Positions 19,290 through 30,500 of a DNA stretch of 64,000 nucleotides are shown here, in pieces (the first letter of the stretch is position 1; every line of letters begins with the position of its first letter). Source of the stretch: Haematococcus lacustris. Taxonomy: Eukaryota; Chlorophyta; Chlorophyceae; Chlamydomonadales; Haematococcaceae. A program made the position numbers and the translations under genes. The notes below the pieces were generated by a model. It was not told the origin of the DNA. It worked only from the letters and a program-made list of their open reading frames with translations, and made no database searches. Where the stretch lies: positions 620,001 through 684,000 of the forward strand of contig JASKMD010000025.1 of NCBI GenBank assembly GCA_030144725.1, written 5' to 3'.

Positions 19290-22200
19290 TTGGATGAGTC
19301 TATACCAGTGTTCCAGGAGGGATCCCTGTGTAAGAAACTTGCCCTGGCGTGTGCACCAAGAGAGGCTCTCTTTGACAACGCTGAAACACTACAGCTGCCG
19401 TTCATGTATGTGGGCCGATTTGGAGGCAGACCATGCCTGATTATGATGGACACGGGCGCTACCTTCAGCATCATCAGTGAACAGTGGCTGGAAAAGCACA
19501 AGATAGGCACAGCTGATGCTACCCTGGAGCGGGGAGTCATGGCGCCAACATCAGTGCTGACTGCTAACAATGAGCGTGTGGTGCTGAAAGAGAAGAGGAC
19601 AGGCCTGCTGGAAATTCAGAAGAGCAAGACCACCTTAATGGCGAGAGTCATGCCCAGAGTAATTGAGGGTGTCGACCTAATCCTGGGATCGGACTGGCTG
19701 TTCGTCCACGACGTGATGATGAAACCGAAACACGGGGTGTGCACGTTGCTGTCGCCTGAGGGCAAACCTGTGAACCTGCTGGCATTGCGTCCGAAGCATC
19801 TACCATCATTCGAGGCCGTAGCTCAGGCTGCTGCAGCCTCAGGCGGACTTGTCGAGCCAGTGGAACCGCTCAGCGTGGGACAGACGGCGAGGCTGCTCCG
19901 CAAGGGATGCCGCAGCTTGCTGTTGTTAATTCAGCCTGGTAGCGACAGTGACAAGGAGGGCTGGCACAAAGGGAGCCTGGCTGCTGCAGTGGCAGGCTGC
20001 AAGGAGAGCAGTGAAAGGGACAAATCTGAGCTGGTCACAGATGCAGAGCTGCAGGCTGTGCTAGCTGAGTACTCTGATGTGTTCCAGGACATGCCACCAG
20101 GTCTGCCCCCAGACAGGGGTGTAGGGCACACCATCAGGATGGAGGCTGATGCCCAGCCACCCTACAAGAGGCCTTACAAGCTCAGTCCCAGGGAGGAGGC
20201 TGAGGTCAAGAAGCAAGTGTCAGAGCTGCAGGCCAGAGGGCTGATAGAGCCCAGCAGCAGTCCCTTTGGAGCCCCGGTGTTGTTTGTGGAGAAGAAGGAT
20301 GGATCTTTAAGGATGTGCATTGACTACAGAGCTCTAAATAAGCTGACGGTGAAAGACAGATACCCCCTGCCCAGAATTGACGATCTCTTTGACAAGCTGG
20401 CTGGCAAGAAGGTGTTCAGCTCACTTGACTTGCAATCTGGGTACCATCAAATCAGAATCACTGAGGCGGACCGGCCCAAGACAGCATTCCTGACGCCCAT
20501 GGGGCAGTTCCAATTCAAAGTGCTGTGTTTTGGTCTGACCAACGCTCCTGCAACCTTCCAAAGAGCCATGAACAACGTGTTTCGGCCCCTAATCAACAAG
20601 TCGGTGCTGGTTTACATTGACGACATCCTGGTGATGAGCAACTCTGCTGAGGAGCATGTGCAACATCTCAGAGAAGTGCTGGAGCTCATGAGGCAGCACA
20701 AGCTCTATGCCAAGCGATCGAAGTGCGAGTTCAACAAAACAGAGCTGACGTTCCTCGGCCACATTGTGGGCGAACATGGCATTGCAGTCGACCCAGCAAA
20801 AGTGAAAGTGGTCCGGGAGTGGCACGTTCCGCGCAACCTGAAGGACCTGCAAGCCTTTTTGGGGTTGGCGAATTATTTCCGGCGCTTTATTCCTAACTTC
20901 AGTGCTATCGCCGCGCCACTGACCGACCTGACCAGCAAGACGGCTGCAGCACAGTTCGACTGGCAAAAGTTTGGGGAGGCGCAAATGAAAGCATTTAATG
21001 GCCTGAAAGACGCCCTGTGCTCTGCTCCTGTGTTGGCGCTGCCTGACTTCACAAAGCCCTTTGTGGTGTGCACTGACGCGTCGCTGGTGGGCACTGGAGC
21101 GGTGCTGCTACAAGAAGGCAGACCCATTGCTTACACCAGTAAAAAGCTGTCACCACCAGAAACAAGGTACTCTACAGGAGACCAGGAGCTGCTGGCCATC
21201 ATCAGGGCTGTGAGGGAATGGAGGTGCTACCTGGATGGGGCTGTGGATGTTACAATACAAACTGATCACAATCCCCTAATCTACCTGCAAACACAAACAA
21301 ACCTATCAAGGCGGCAGACACGGTGGATGGAGGAGCTGTCCCGTTACAAATATGAAATCAGGTACCACCCTGGTGCAGACAACGTGGCTGATCCCATTAG
21401 CCGCAACCCGGCGCTGAGTATGCCTGACACGGAGAGCTGCCCGGTGCTACTGCTGGTGCCTGGACGTGAAGGTGCTGTGCTGGCTGCCACCACCCGTCGC
21501 ACAGCAGCTGAGCTCCGCAAGGTGGCTGAGAGAGAGCAGGCTGTGGCTAGGGAAAGGGCCTATGAGGCTGGCAAGCTGACCCCGCCTGCTGACATGGCTG
21601 CCGGCGCCCCTAAGGGGCTGCAGCCAGGTGGGGGGGAAGCCCTGCAGCAGGACACACAGCAACAAGAGGCCAGTGACGGGTCAGACCCCACGACGCTGCT
21701 GCAAGCAGTTAGGCGGGCCTACGGAGCGGACAAGCGGTTTGACGAGGCTGCCTTCACCTCAAAGCTACACCGGCTGGAGGGGCTGTGGCTAACAGAGCGT
21801 GGTCAGGTGGTGGTGCCTAATGATGAGAAGCTGAGGAGGAGAGTGATACACACCATGCACGATGCCAAGTCTGCGGGTCACTTGGGCATGACGAAGACCC
21901 TGGAGCAAGTGACACGCTACTTTGACTGGCAGGGTGTTTCAGAGGCTGTCAAGCACTATGTACGCACCTGCCACTCATGCCAACTGAACAAGTCCAGCGC
22001 CCAGAAGCCGGCAGGCAAGCTGCAGCCGCTGCCCATCCCCTTAAGGCCTTGGGGCGCCGTGTCGCTGGACCTCATTGTGAAGCTACCTGCAAGCGGACCA
22101 GCCAAGTATGATTCGATTCTAGTGATTGTGGACAGGCTGACCAAGATGGTGCACTTGGCCAGGACCTGGGAGCGCATGACTGCAGTGCAATACGCCAAGC

Positions 22201-23195
22201 TCTTTGTTGACAATGTGTTTCGGCTACATGGCTGGCCAGACAGCATTGTGAGCGACAGAGGACCAAACCTAAACAACAACAGGTTCTTTATTGAGCTGGC
22301 GGCGCTGCTCCAAGTGGACCTGGACCTATCCAGTGCTTACCATCCTCAGACGGACGGCCAAACGGAACGCATGAATCGGGTGATAGAGGAGATGTTGCGG
22401 CACTACATCAGGCCCGACCAGAAGGACTGGGCTGAGCACTTACCCCTCGTCGAATTCGCCATCAACAACGCCTGGCAGGAGTCCACCCGTTGCACGCCTT
22501 TCTACCTGAACTATGGCTACCATCCGCGAGTGGCTGAGCTGCTGGACCTGCCCCAGAAAGTGCCGCAGGCGCACGGGTTCGTGGCCAATGCGAGGCAGGC
22601 GGTGGAGCAGGCCAGGCAATGCCTAGCCCGAGCGCAGAAGCGCATGAAGGCCTATCAGGATACTAAGCGGCGTGACGCGGTGTTTGAACCTGGCGACATG
22701 GTGTTGTTGAGCACACAAAACATGAGGGGCCGAGTGGGCCAGCCTGGTGCCAGAAAGCTGAAGCCACGCTATGTCGGCCCTTTCCGAGTTGAGTACATGG
22801 TGGGCAGAGCAGCAGTGAAGCTGGACCTGCCTGAGGAGTGGTCTCGGGTCCATAACGTGTTCCATGTGTCCCTGGTGAAGCCTTACAGGACCTACGATGC
22901 CTCTGATCAGGTGCCTGGGCATGCAGGTCCACCCCCACTGCAGTGGCTAGATGGAGAGCCAGAGTACCAGGTGGAAAAGGTGGTGGATCACCGGCTGGCC
23001 AAGAGCCAAGGCAAGCGGGGTGGCAAGCCCAAGAAGAGGCAGTTGGAGTTCCTGGTTAAGTGGCAGGGCCATGGGGACGAGCACAACACGTGGGAGTCCC
23101 GGTCACAGCTGGTGGGATGCCAGGAGTTGTTGGCTGCTTACCTACAGAAGCACGGGTTGGAGGCTGATATGGTGGAGGCTGAGGCGGTGGGCTGA
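19290..23195 (+). CDS. pol: Pol polyprotein: protease, RT, RNase H, integrase, chromodomain
   Basis: Copies element RNA to DNA and integrates it. Open from 19245, directly after the gag TAG and in the same frame. The TTG at 19290 is only a nominal start: no ATG occurs before 19404, close to the protease, so readthrough is favoured. Domains by residue from 19290: aspartic protease (DTG at ~54-56), RT (YIDDIL at ~442), RNase H (TDAS ~595), HHCC integrase zinc region (~853-895), DDE catalytic core (LDLIV..., SDRGPN..., TERMNRVIEE), and a chromodomain (~1225-1290, starting EYQVEKVVDHR, with VKWQGHGDEHNTWE). All catalytic motifs look intact. The chromodomain usually directs integration to marked chromatin, which fits insertion into satellite DNA. 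Confidence 0.95.
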   Translation: MDESIPVFQEGSLCKKLALACAPREALFDNAETLQLPFMYVGRFGGRPCLIMMDTGATFSIISEQWLEKHKIGTADATLERGVMAPTSVLTANNERVVLKEKRTGLLEIQKSKTTLMARVMPRVIEGVDLILGSDWLFVHDVMMKPKHGVCTLLSPEGKPVNLLALRPKHLPSFEAVAQAAAASGGLVEPVEPLSVGQTARLLRKGCRSLLLLIQPGSDSDKEGWHKGSLAAAVAGCKESSERDKSELVTDAELQAVLAEYSDVFQDMPPGLPPDRGVGHTIRMEADAQPPYKRPYKLSPREEAEVKKQVSELQARGLIEPSSSPFGAPVLFVEKKDGSLRMCIDYRALNKLTVKDRYPLPRIDDLFDKLAGKKVFSSLDLQSGYHQIRITEADRPKTAFLTPMGQFQFKVLCFGLTNAPATFQRAMNNVFRPLINKSVLVYIDDILVMSNSAEEHVQHLREVLELMRQHKLYAKRSKCEFNKTELTFLGHIVGEHGIAVDPAKVKVVREWHVPRNLKDLQAFLGLANYFRRFIPNFSAIAAPLTDLTSKTAAAQFDWQKFGEAQMKAFNGLKDALCSAPVLALPDFTKPFVVCTDASLVGTGAVLLQEGRPIAYTSKKLSPPETRYSTGDQELLAIIRAVREWRCYLDGAVDVTIQTDHNPLIYLQTQTNLSRRQTRWMEELSRYKYEIRYHPGADNVADPISRNPALSMPDTESCPVLLLVPGREGAVLAATTRRTAAELRKVAEREQAVARERAYEAGKLTPPADMAAGAPKGLQPGGGEALQQDTQQQEASDGSDPTTLLQAVRRAYGADKRFDEAAFTSKLHRLEGLWLTERGQVVVPNDEKLRRRVIHTMHDAKSAGHLGMTKTLEQVTRYFDWQGVSEAVKHYVRTCHSCQLNKSSAQKPAGKLQPLPIPLRPWGAVSLDLIVKLPASGPAKYDSILVIVDRLTKMVHLARTWERMTAVQYAKLFVDNVFRLHGWPDSIVSDRGPNLNNNRFFIELAALLQVDLDLSSAYHPQTDGQTERMNRVIEEMLRHYIRPDQKDWAEHLPLVEFAINNAWQESTRCTPFYLNYGYHPRVAELLDLPQKVPQAHGFVANARQAVEQARQCLARAQKRMKAYQDTKRRDAVFEPGDMVLLSTQNMRGRVGQPGARKLKPRYVGPFRVEYMVGRAAVKLDLPEEWSRVHNVFHVSLVKPYRTYDASDQVPGHAGPPPLQWLDGEPEYQVEKVVDHRLAKSQGKRGGKPKKRQLEFLVKWQGHGDEHNTWESRSQLVGCQELLAAYLQKHGLEADMVEAEAVG

Positions 23196-23308
23196 TGTGA
23201 GGAGGCCATGAAAGGAACTCAGACACCTAGCGCTAGTGTGGGCGCGAGTGACGGCACAATGTGCCTGAGCGGGGCAACACCACGGTGGTCAGCTGAGTGC
23301 AGCTGAGC

Positions 23309-23322
23309 CAGGTGGGGGGGAA
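23309..23322 (+). promoter_or_regulatory. Polypurine tract of the chromovirus
   Basis: The purine-rich AGGTGGGGGGGAA (one T) abuts the 3' LTR start at 23323, where plus-strand DNA synthesis is primed in LTR retroelements. Confidence 0.75.
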
Positions 23323-23512
23323 TGTTACGTGACCATGCTGAGTAAGATCGCATGCGGCCGAATATCTGAAAGGTCTCAAGTGACATGACAAGTCCCCTGT
23401 GAGAAATGTGTGAGTGGTGAGGTGTTCTGAGGCTGGGTTCGATACCCAGGCAGATGGACTACGCCCTGATCTGTGTAGGCACACTTGGAACACCATTGCC
23501 ACGAACGCAACA
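23323..23512 (+). repeat. 3' LTR
   Basis: Base-for-base the same as 17470-17659 on inspection, and followed by the target duplication CCTGC and the resumed minisatellite. It carries the same T-arm-like hairpin. Confidence 0.95.
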
Positions 23513-23750
23513 CCTGCCGCACGGCTACAGGGTCCTACGACACAGTTTTACAGGGTCCTGCCGCACGTCTACAGGGTCCTACGACACTAGTTTACAGGGT
23601 CCTGCCGCACGTCTACAGGGTCCTACGACACTAGTTTACAGGGTCCTGCCGCACGGCTACAGGGTCCTACGACACTAGTTTACAGGGTCCTGCCGCACGC
23701 CTACAGGGTCCTACGACACTAGTTTACAGGGTCCTGCCGCACGGCTACAG
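23513..23750. repeat. CAGGGTCCTG minisatellite resumed after the LTR element
   Basis: Continues the array broken at 17469, with units GGCTACAGGGTCCTACGAC and CTAGTTTACAGGGTCCTGC, and ends abruptly at ~23750 in unrelated sequence. Confidence 0.88.
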
Positions 23751-24337
23751 GTCAGGCGCTCCCAACATGGGGTTGGTAATATGCATGCAAGTACTCTCTC
23801 AATACTGCATCGTTTTCGATAGCGTTTGTCACATTGGTAGCTGCAAAGCAATGCGCGTCATCTGACCATCAGCGCAAGCCATTGCATTTCTTGCTCGCGT
23901 ACTGCCACATGTGCCCGCGAACAAATCACAGCGGCGAGATGGGTCCCCTTGGCACGGTGAGCCACATCCCTGTGACCCCATCTGCCTAGCGTAGTGAGCT
24001 GATTGTGCACAAATGGAATGTCCGGCCGACACCCAACGCGATGCCTACCGGGCGTGCAGGGCGCCTAGACGGGGTGAATGAAACATTGTTTCATACTCGC
24101 TTCCGTCGAATACACCATTCTGGTCGGCGCACACTAAGGTATCACCGGCATACACCCCCCCTCCTCCACTGTGTCCTCCACTATGTTGCACCCGCTGCAC
24201 CCAGAGAAAATTGGCTATGAAATGTTTGTTCTTGACCCCTTGGCGCATTTATTAAAACAAACCGCACGTTAAACAGCCCAGGCCTATATCAGTTTGACAT
24301 CTTCAAAGTGACATCATGTTCTCCAAGCAGAATCAGG
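23751..24337. other. Unassigned sequence
   Basis: No gene or repeat recognised; short frames here have no coding character. It may be remnant unique DNA or an unrecognised old element. Confidence 0.4.
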
Positions 24338-24345
24338 GCTACGGG

Positions 24346-25296
24346 TAGGGCGCGACCGTTAATATTAACACCTGAGGTTTTTGACCTTAACACGATCTTA
24401 ACACAACCTTAACACATCCTTAACAACTTTAGCCTCCACCCTGGGAACCCGGAGTGATATGGGGGTTTGGTGGAGGTCTTGCGATGTATAATATGCACGA
24501 TTGAACGCTCCCGATATTTGGAGAGCCAGGCAGATGACATGTTTGAGGACATTTGGGGGCACCGTGTGCTGGTATGAGCTGAGAGGGGGTGGCAGTGAGA
24601 GGTGCTGGATGGCACGCAAGCCCTCGAGCCGGTAAGCAAGCCGCTGAGCAAGCCGCGCAGCCATTATTGTCCTTTTGTTGCTGCGTGATGTTCGACACGG
24701 CTAGTTGCGTCTAGCATAGCAAGCACACAGGCTTGACTAGATTGTTGACCGCAACAATACTGATATTGTAATGTGCCTATTGTAAGCGCCATAGAGCGCC
24801 GTAGCTCCCCGGAGGGTACTTAGCTAGTCCCGCTGGTACTTAGCTAATCCTGACTTGCAGCCTGACTTGCACGACTGCACTGACTTGCACGACGCAGTTT
24901 GTGCATTTGCGCTTGCGATGCTTGCGGCCATCATCTTCGCTACCACCCCAGCTAACGGGGCAATTGCGTCCTTGTTGTCACCAAACCTGAAACCCGGCCC
25001 CCAAAACTACAACCAGCCTTTCTTACATAGCCTGATCCACGCAAAGTCCCATCATAGCGATACACCAGACGAACGCCGTAGTTTTGCGTATAGCTCTGCA
25101 CGGACAAAAGTTCCTTTGCGGTAGGACTGCATTATTGGCCCCGTCGGGGTCAGCATCCCAACCAGGGCTGCTTCACCGTTCATTACGGCACGATCGTGTG
25201 CAGGACGCGGTCGGGCCGCGTGTGTTAAGGTTTTTGTTAAGGTTTCTCTCTTGTTAAGAAAGTTATGTTAATATTAACAAGGCCGGTCGCGCCCTA
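24346..25296. mobile_element. hAT-like non-autonomous DNA transposon
   Basis: A 951-bp element with imperfect inverted ends TAGGGCGCGACCG ... CGGTCGCGCCCTA. Further inside, TTAATATTAAC and repeated CCTTAACA motifs occur near both ends in inverted orientation. It is flanked by a perfect 8-bp direct repeat GCTACGGG (24338-24345 and 25297-25304). An 8-bp duplication with a TAGGG-type end fits the hAT superfamily. No transposase frame is present, so it would need a partner elsewhere. Confidence 0.82.
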
Positions 25297-25304
25297 GCTA
25301 CGGG

Positions 25305-25914
25305 GCTGTGGGGTGGCAGTTGAGCTATGAAACTTTGCACGCAGGTGGATGGCATGTAGGGGAGTGTAACTCTCAGAGGAGCCGAGTCCAAACTCGGTCA
25401 TGGTGTGGAGTTGTGTGACTGACTGCATGGCCCTGGCCCTGAGATCGGCTAAGGGAGTTGGGGGTCACAGACCAAAGTGAGCTTTTGACATATCTGAGTA
25501 TGAGCGTTTGTAGCAATGTCGTAGATGAGCTTAACCTAGTAAGTAGCATCCTGTAAGTCCCAATGGTCGAGCTGTGGCATTGCCCTCCAGGTATGGGGAG
25601 GAGGTGGGCTCAGTGCCACATCGCTGCAACCGCTTTCCGATCCGACTGCTGCTGCCGATGCGCATGCTCGTGTAGAGCAGCCTAAGCGACGCGGGCGGTC
25701 GCAGCGAGGACTGCATGCTCCGCTACGGCTCAAATTTGAATCACTAACTTTGATGCTTTGCTGTGCACGGCCTACTGAGTGGACAATTCTATAAAGTGGG
25801 TGAAAGGTAGCTGGCTGGGTTGGCTACATTGTGAATCATCTAGCATAATATTTGGCGCAGGGAGTGCAGAGTTACAGCCGTCCTACTACCAGGGGTAGGT
25901 TTTCTGTTAGTTGG
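25305..25914. other. Unassigned sequence
   Basis: No gene, RNA or terminal repeats recognised. Confidence 0.4.
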
Positions 25915-27128
25915 GGTCCCCCGACTACAGGGTCCTACGACATAGTTTCACAGGGTCTGCTGCACGTCTACGGGGTCCTACGTATGCAACGACGCCCGAA
26001 CACCTCGTAACACCACAACAAACGACATGTATTGCTGGTGCTGAGCACATGCACTGATGCAAGGTGACAACACCACACAACAACACCACACAACATCACT
26101 ACACCAACAACACAACGACTCATGCCTTGCTCACCACATATGCCATGTGCACAATCACAAGGATTGGCTGCACCTCATTGCTATGGGCTAACACCTTATC
26201 ACGGGACTGCTAAGCACTTTGCCTTGCTACCTATGCCCCATGGCAACAAATCAGGCTGGGCTAGGCTAGGCTGGGCTAGCCTGGGGTAGGCTCATCGCTA
26301 CAGCTTCTAACTGCTCCTGGCTGCTCCTAGCTGCGCCGCCTTACTGCTTCCAATGGCTGCACTTCCTGGCTCCTAGCTCTTGACTGTCCTCCTAGCTGTG
26401 CCATGTTCATCTTGTTTCGGGTTCTTGGCGCTCCACCTGCAAGCAAGCCACGCCACATGAGCCTTCCTGCACCTTCTGCTCTCTATCTCGCTGCGCTTTC
26501 TGCTCCTTTCGCTCGACCTGGTCGCAGTTGCGATAAGGCTGCATGCTGCCAATAGCTTGCATTTGGTTGCGATATGCTATGTTGTGAGGTTGCTAGCTGG
26601 CGATGGCTGGCTGGCATGGCTACATCGCTAACATCACTATGCCTCTTTTGCGTATTGCGTTTGCGATGTCTTCTACGAATGAGGCTACGATTTGCTCCTG
26701 GCTGCTCCTGGCTGCTCCTGGCTGCTAGCTCCTGCGATATGCGTGTGCTGTGTACAGTGCTGCCTCTTGATCCTATCGCCTGACATGATTGCTATGGTTG
26801 GTCGCGAATGCTGTAAGGCTCCTGGCTAGAGATGGCTGTCTAGCTCGTGGCTACCCTTCTCGCGACGATGTCCTGTTCGCTGCTCCTGGCTGCTCCTGGC
26901 TGCCATTATGCAGCATGCCAGCTTGGCGGGGCAGTCAAGATGCCCTTCGCGATTCCTTTGCTTCCTTCACGGTTCTTTTGCGAACCCCCCTTGCAAGCCT
27001 CCATGCAACTTGATGTTTTCCATGCCACATGATGGTCCAGCAACTCCCCAACGACTGAGATTTACACTTTGGCCTGAGAGAGACTTGTACTTCTCAAAGT
27101 CATAGCAGCCCACATATCTAATTTCAAC
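25915..27128. repeat. Degenerate copy of the satellite mosaic
   Basis: A short piece of CAGGGTCCT minisatellite (25925-25980) leads into AACACCACAACA-type sequence like 1500-1930. This is followed by GGCTGGGCTAGGCT (26250-26290), a decayed relative of the GGGCT array, and then GCTCCTGGCTGCTCC phrases like 3600-3660. The order parallels 1482-3830. No gene. Confidence 0.55.
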
Positions 27129-27510
27129 CCTAAAATTGTGAGCCACAGTTGACCCTGTTGCATAGGGTCCTGCGTCACAACCACAGGGTCCTGGCACACA
27201 CCCACAGGGTCCTGCTGCACACCCACAGGGTCCTGGCACCACACCACAGGGTCCTGGCCCGCAGGGTCCTGGCACACACCCACAGGGTCCTGGCCCACAG
27301 GGTCCTGCGTCACACCCACAGGGTCCTGCGTCACACCCTGTGGTGTGGTGCCAGGACCCTGTGGTGCCAGGACCATGTGGTGTGGTGCTAGGACCCTGTG
27401 GGCCAGGACCCTGTGGTGTGGTGCCAGGACCCTGTGGTGTGGTGCCAGGACCCTGTGGTTGTGACGCAGGACCCTATGCAACAGGGTCAACTGTGGCTCA
27501 CAATTTTAGG
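27129..27510. repeat. Imperfect large inverted repeat of the CAGGGTCCTGG minisatellite
   Basis: The outer arms CCTAAAATTGTGAGCCACAG and its complement (27491-27510) are perfect. Inside, the minisatellite units switch strand near 27335. The right arm is cut directly at the start of the LINE copy, so the LINE marks or caused the right boundary. Confidence 0.75.
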
Positions 27511-30500
27511 ACCTCTACGACAGAGCAATTAATCAATGTATTAAGAAAAAACTCAGACTCCCATTAGGCACACCCAATGCCGTTGTCAGGGAGGACATCG
27601 ACAAGCTCGGCCTTGGCATCAGCTCAACCGCCAAAGAGTACCATACCAGAAACACTACAGCCCTCCTACACAGCCTCCAGTCCACAGACACCACACATGC
27701 CCACATAACCAGATGCATGCTACACAAACAGATCACTTGGCTCTACGCTCAAGCTGCCAAGCATGGACACCGCATGCTCCTTATGCTGCGACACACCCTA
27801 CGAGCCAGACAACTCCTACATGCCACCACGGCGCAGCTCACTGCCACCCAGGCAGGACAAGAACTCTACCCTAAGGAAACCAAACTGCTTGGACAACTCA
27901 TCACACAGAATACCAGCCCCCTTCCACTCGACATAGTTAGTGCTTGCATGACGTGCCTCAAAAGCTTGGGCATCCGACATGCCACAGAGCTCCAACACAC
28001 CATCGCTGGCCATACCTACATCATATCAGGACAGATGCTTAAAGAACGCTTCCACAACAAAGTCCAACAAAAGCACTATATCGCCCTCAACAGACTAACG
28101 ACCATGGCGACCCAGGACAGATGCCCAACCACAACAGAAGCGAAAAACATCGCAGCCAAACGAGACACCACCCTAGACCTGCCCGCTGCGCAAAGACTCA
28201 TTAAGCCATGGGCCGCGGGTCTGACGGAGCTTGCACCAACCGACGTCGAGGAAGACACAAAACACCGCTACGCTGATATTAGGGCGTACGTGACTGCCAA
28301 GAAGCCCACACCGACCGAAGCGACGCACGTGACCGAACATGCAACACAACCACCCGCAGCCCAGGAGGCCATCAAGGGTAGCTCCCGGCTGCTAAGGCGA
28401 GAGAACAGGGAAACCCAATCGCCCCCAACGAAACCCGCCCGACACAAGGCGGGCACGAAACGGAACACTGAGGGCAGACAGATCCAGACTATCCCGAAGG
28501 ATATAGTGCGCACAGTTGGCCTTGACCTTCCAGGGCTCTCCAGCTGGAAGGTGGATAAAGCCTGCCGTTGTAAACCCAAGGACCTAGGCAGTATACTAGG
28601 GGCCATGTACGGACACCAAGAGGCCATCACCAGCATAGATGGATGGCAATGGGACGGCATCAACAAAGAAAGCTACTACAAGGTGCATTGGAAGCCCACA
28701 ATCATAGATAGATGGGCTTTACCACTATGTGCAGAAGAAGGCTATACACCCACACACATAGAACCCATCAGCAGGGAAGAGGCTAAAGACGTATGCACAT
28801 GTGAGCTATGCTGGCTACCAAGAGGAGACAGCCCAATGTGCCACAACTGCAAGAGGGCCTACCACCCAGCCTGCCTTGAGGAAGCCCTCCTGTCGGGACA
28901 CAAAGAACCATGCCACTGGCTGTGCCCAATATGCAAGTTCGGCAGCAACGAGTTCAAAACGACTATGCGTCTGTCAGCGCACTCGGACCTTATACGAGTT
29001 CACTGGCGCCCCACCCTCGAACCGGCACCTCTCATCACGGCACACCTGGACTACCTGGCGCGACGCAGCGACTATGAAGAGGAAAATAAGAGGATACAAG
29101 AAGCTAGATACGCGCGGCCTGACACACAGCTGCCAACACACACCCGGCAGGGACTGCCGGACCCGCACACCTGGCTACCCCGGTGCACCAACCTTCACTC
29201 GAAGGCCACCTTCCACACGTACCCCATCAACCCGCAGACGGACATCGTCGGGACGGGCAAATGCGAAACCTTCCTCCAACTGCACCCCCACATGACCACC
29301 CCCGCGATGAACCTCAGCACGGGAGAGCCCATCATGCCAAAGCACGACCTAGTGCAACATGTAACGGTTCACGATGAGTCGGGCCGCACAATAGGCCTTA
29401 TAACCAAACAACAACACCAACACCTACATGCTTGGCTACAACACACACCACACACACGCAACCTGGCCACAGAACTGGTGGCCCTCCTCAGGAGACAGGA
29501 CACACAGAGCAGCCGCCACCCCATGAGACTGGCACAAGACAAAGCCCTCACCAAACTACACACCACACGAAGCTTTCCAAGTACCGTCCAAAGGTGGGCT
29601 GATCCACTCACAGTTCGACCGGAAACCACTACCTACTGGAGCCCCGACATCAATGACACGGCCTTTGGGGCACACCACAACTGCCTACTTGTACGTCACA
29701 CTGGGCTATCCACATGGAATGTACCAGCCGATGATGCGGTGGCCTTGAAATGCGTCAACCATGCTATACACTCAGCACACCAGGAGGAGGCCATGGCCAC
29801 CATCATGTTGATCCCTGGTAAGAAGGGCATCTCTTATCCCAAGCACATTGACACCCTGAGACGGTACCCAGAGTACTGCCAGCACCTGGCCAGCATACCC
29901 CTCACCAATACCAACTGCTCCAAACATGGCAAACACGCCACCCTCCTCGTCTACGTCATATGGAATGAGGCAGGGCAACTACTCACCACGAAAGGCAACC
30001 CACAAGGGTGGGTGGCTAGCACAGCCACTGCCCTACACCCGGACAGGGAGACACACCCTCTCCTTCGCAGACCCCACAATCAAAAACAGCCAGCCACTCT
30101 CCCCAGTGGCCACAAACAGCACCTCCGCCTCCCGCTCGACAGGACTCTACCCACGCTGGGGCACACACGCAGCCAACACCAACTCACACACCACTCCACC
30201 ACGCTACCACGGATGGCCATCACCGAACGGACCACCGTAGCGTACACTGACGGTAGCTGCATCAAGACATCCGAGCCAGACCCGGCGCGCGTCGGGGCGG
30301 GGGTCTATATCCCGGAAAGCAATGCCCTCCTGACCATTGCGATGAACGACCTAGCAAACAACACCATCAACAAGGCAGAACTCACAGCGATACACGCGGC
30401 ACTCAAAGCGGGGGCCAGACGCATCGCCACCGACAGCCTCTGCTCTCTCTACCAGATCCGTCGAGCTCTCGCTAACCCGATGTCCCTTATCAATCATAGA

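Larger units (their letters stand above)
17470..23512 (+). mobile_element. Complete Ty3/gypsy chromovirus LTR retrotransposon
   Basis: A 6043-bp element bounded by two LTRs of 190 bp that I read as identical, flanked by the 5-bp target duplication CCTGC (17465-17469 and 23513-23517). Order: 5' LTR, primer site, gag, in-frame TAG, protease, reverse transcriptase, RNase H, integrase, chromodomain, purine tract, 3' LTR. Integrase after RNase H and a C-terminal chromodomain define the chromovirus branch of Ty3/gypsy. Identical LTRs and intact frames imply a very recent, probably still competent copy. It sits inside the CAGGGTCCTG minisatellite. Confidence 0.97.
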
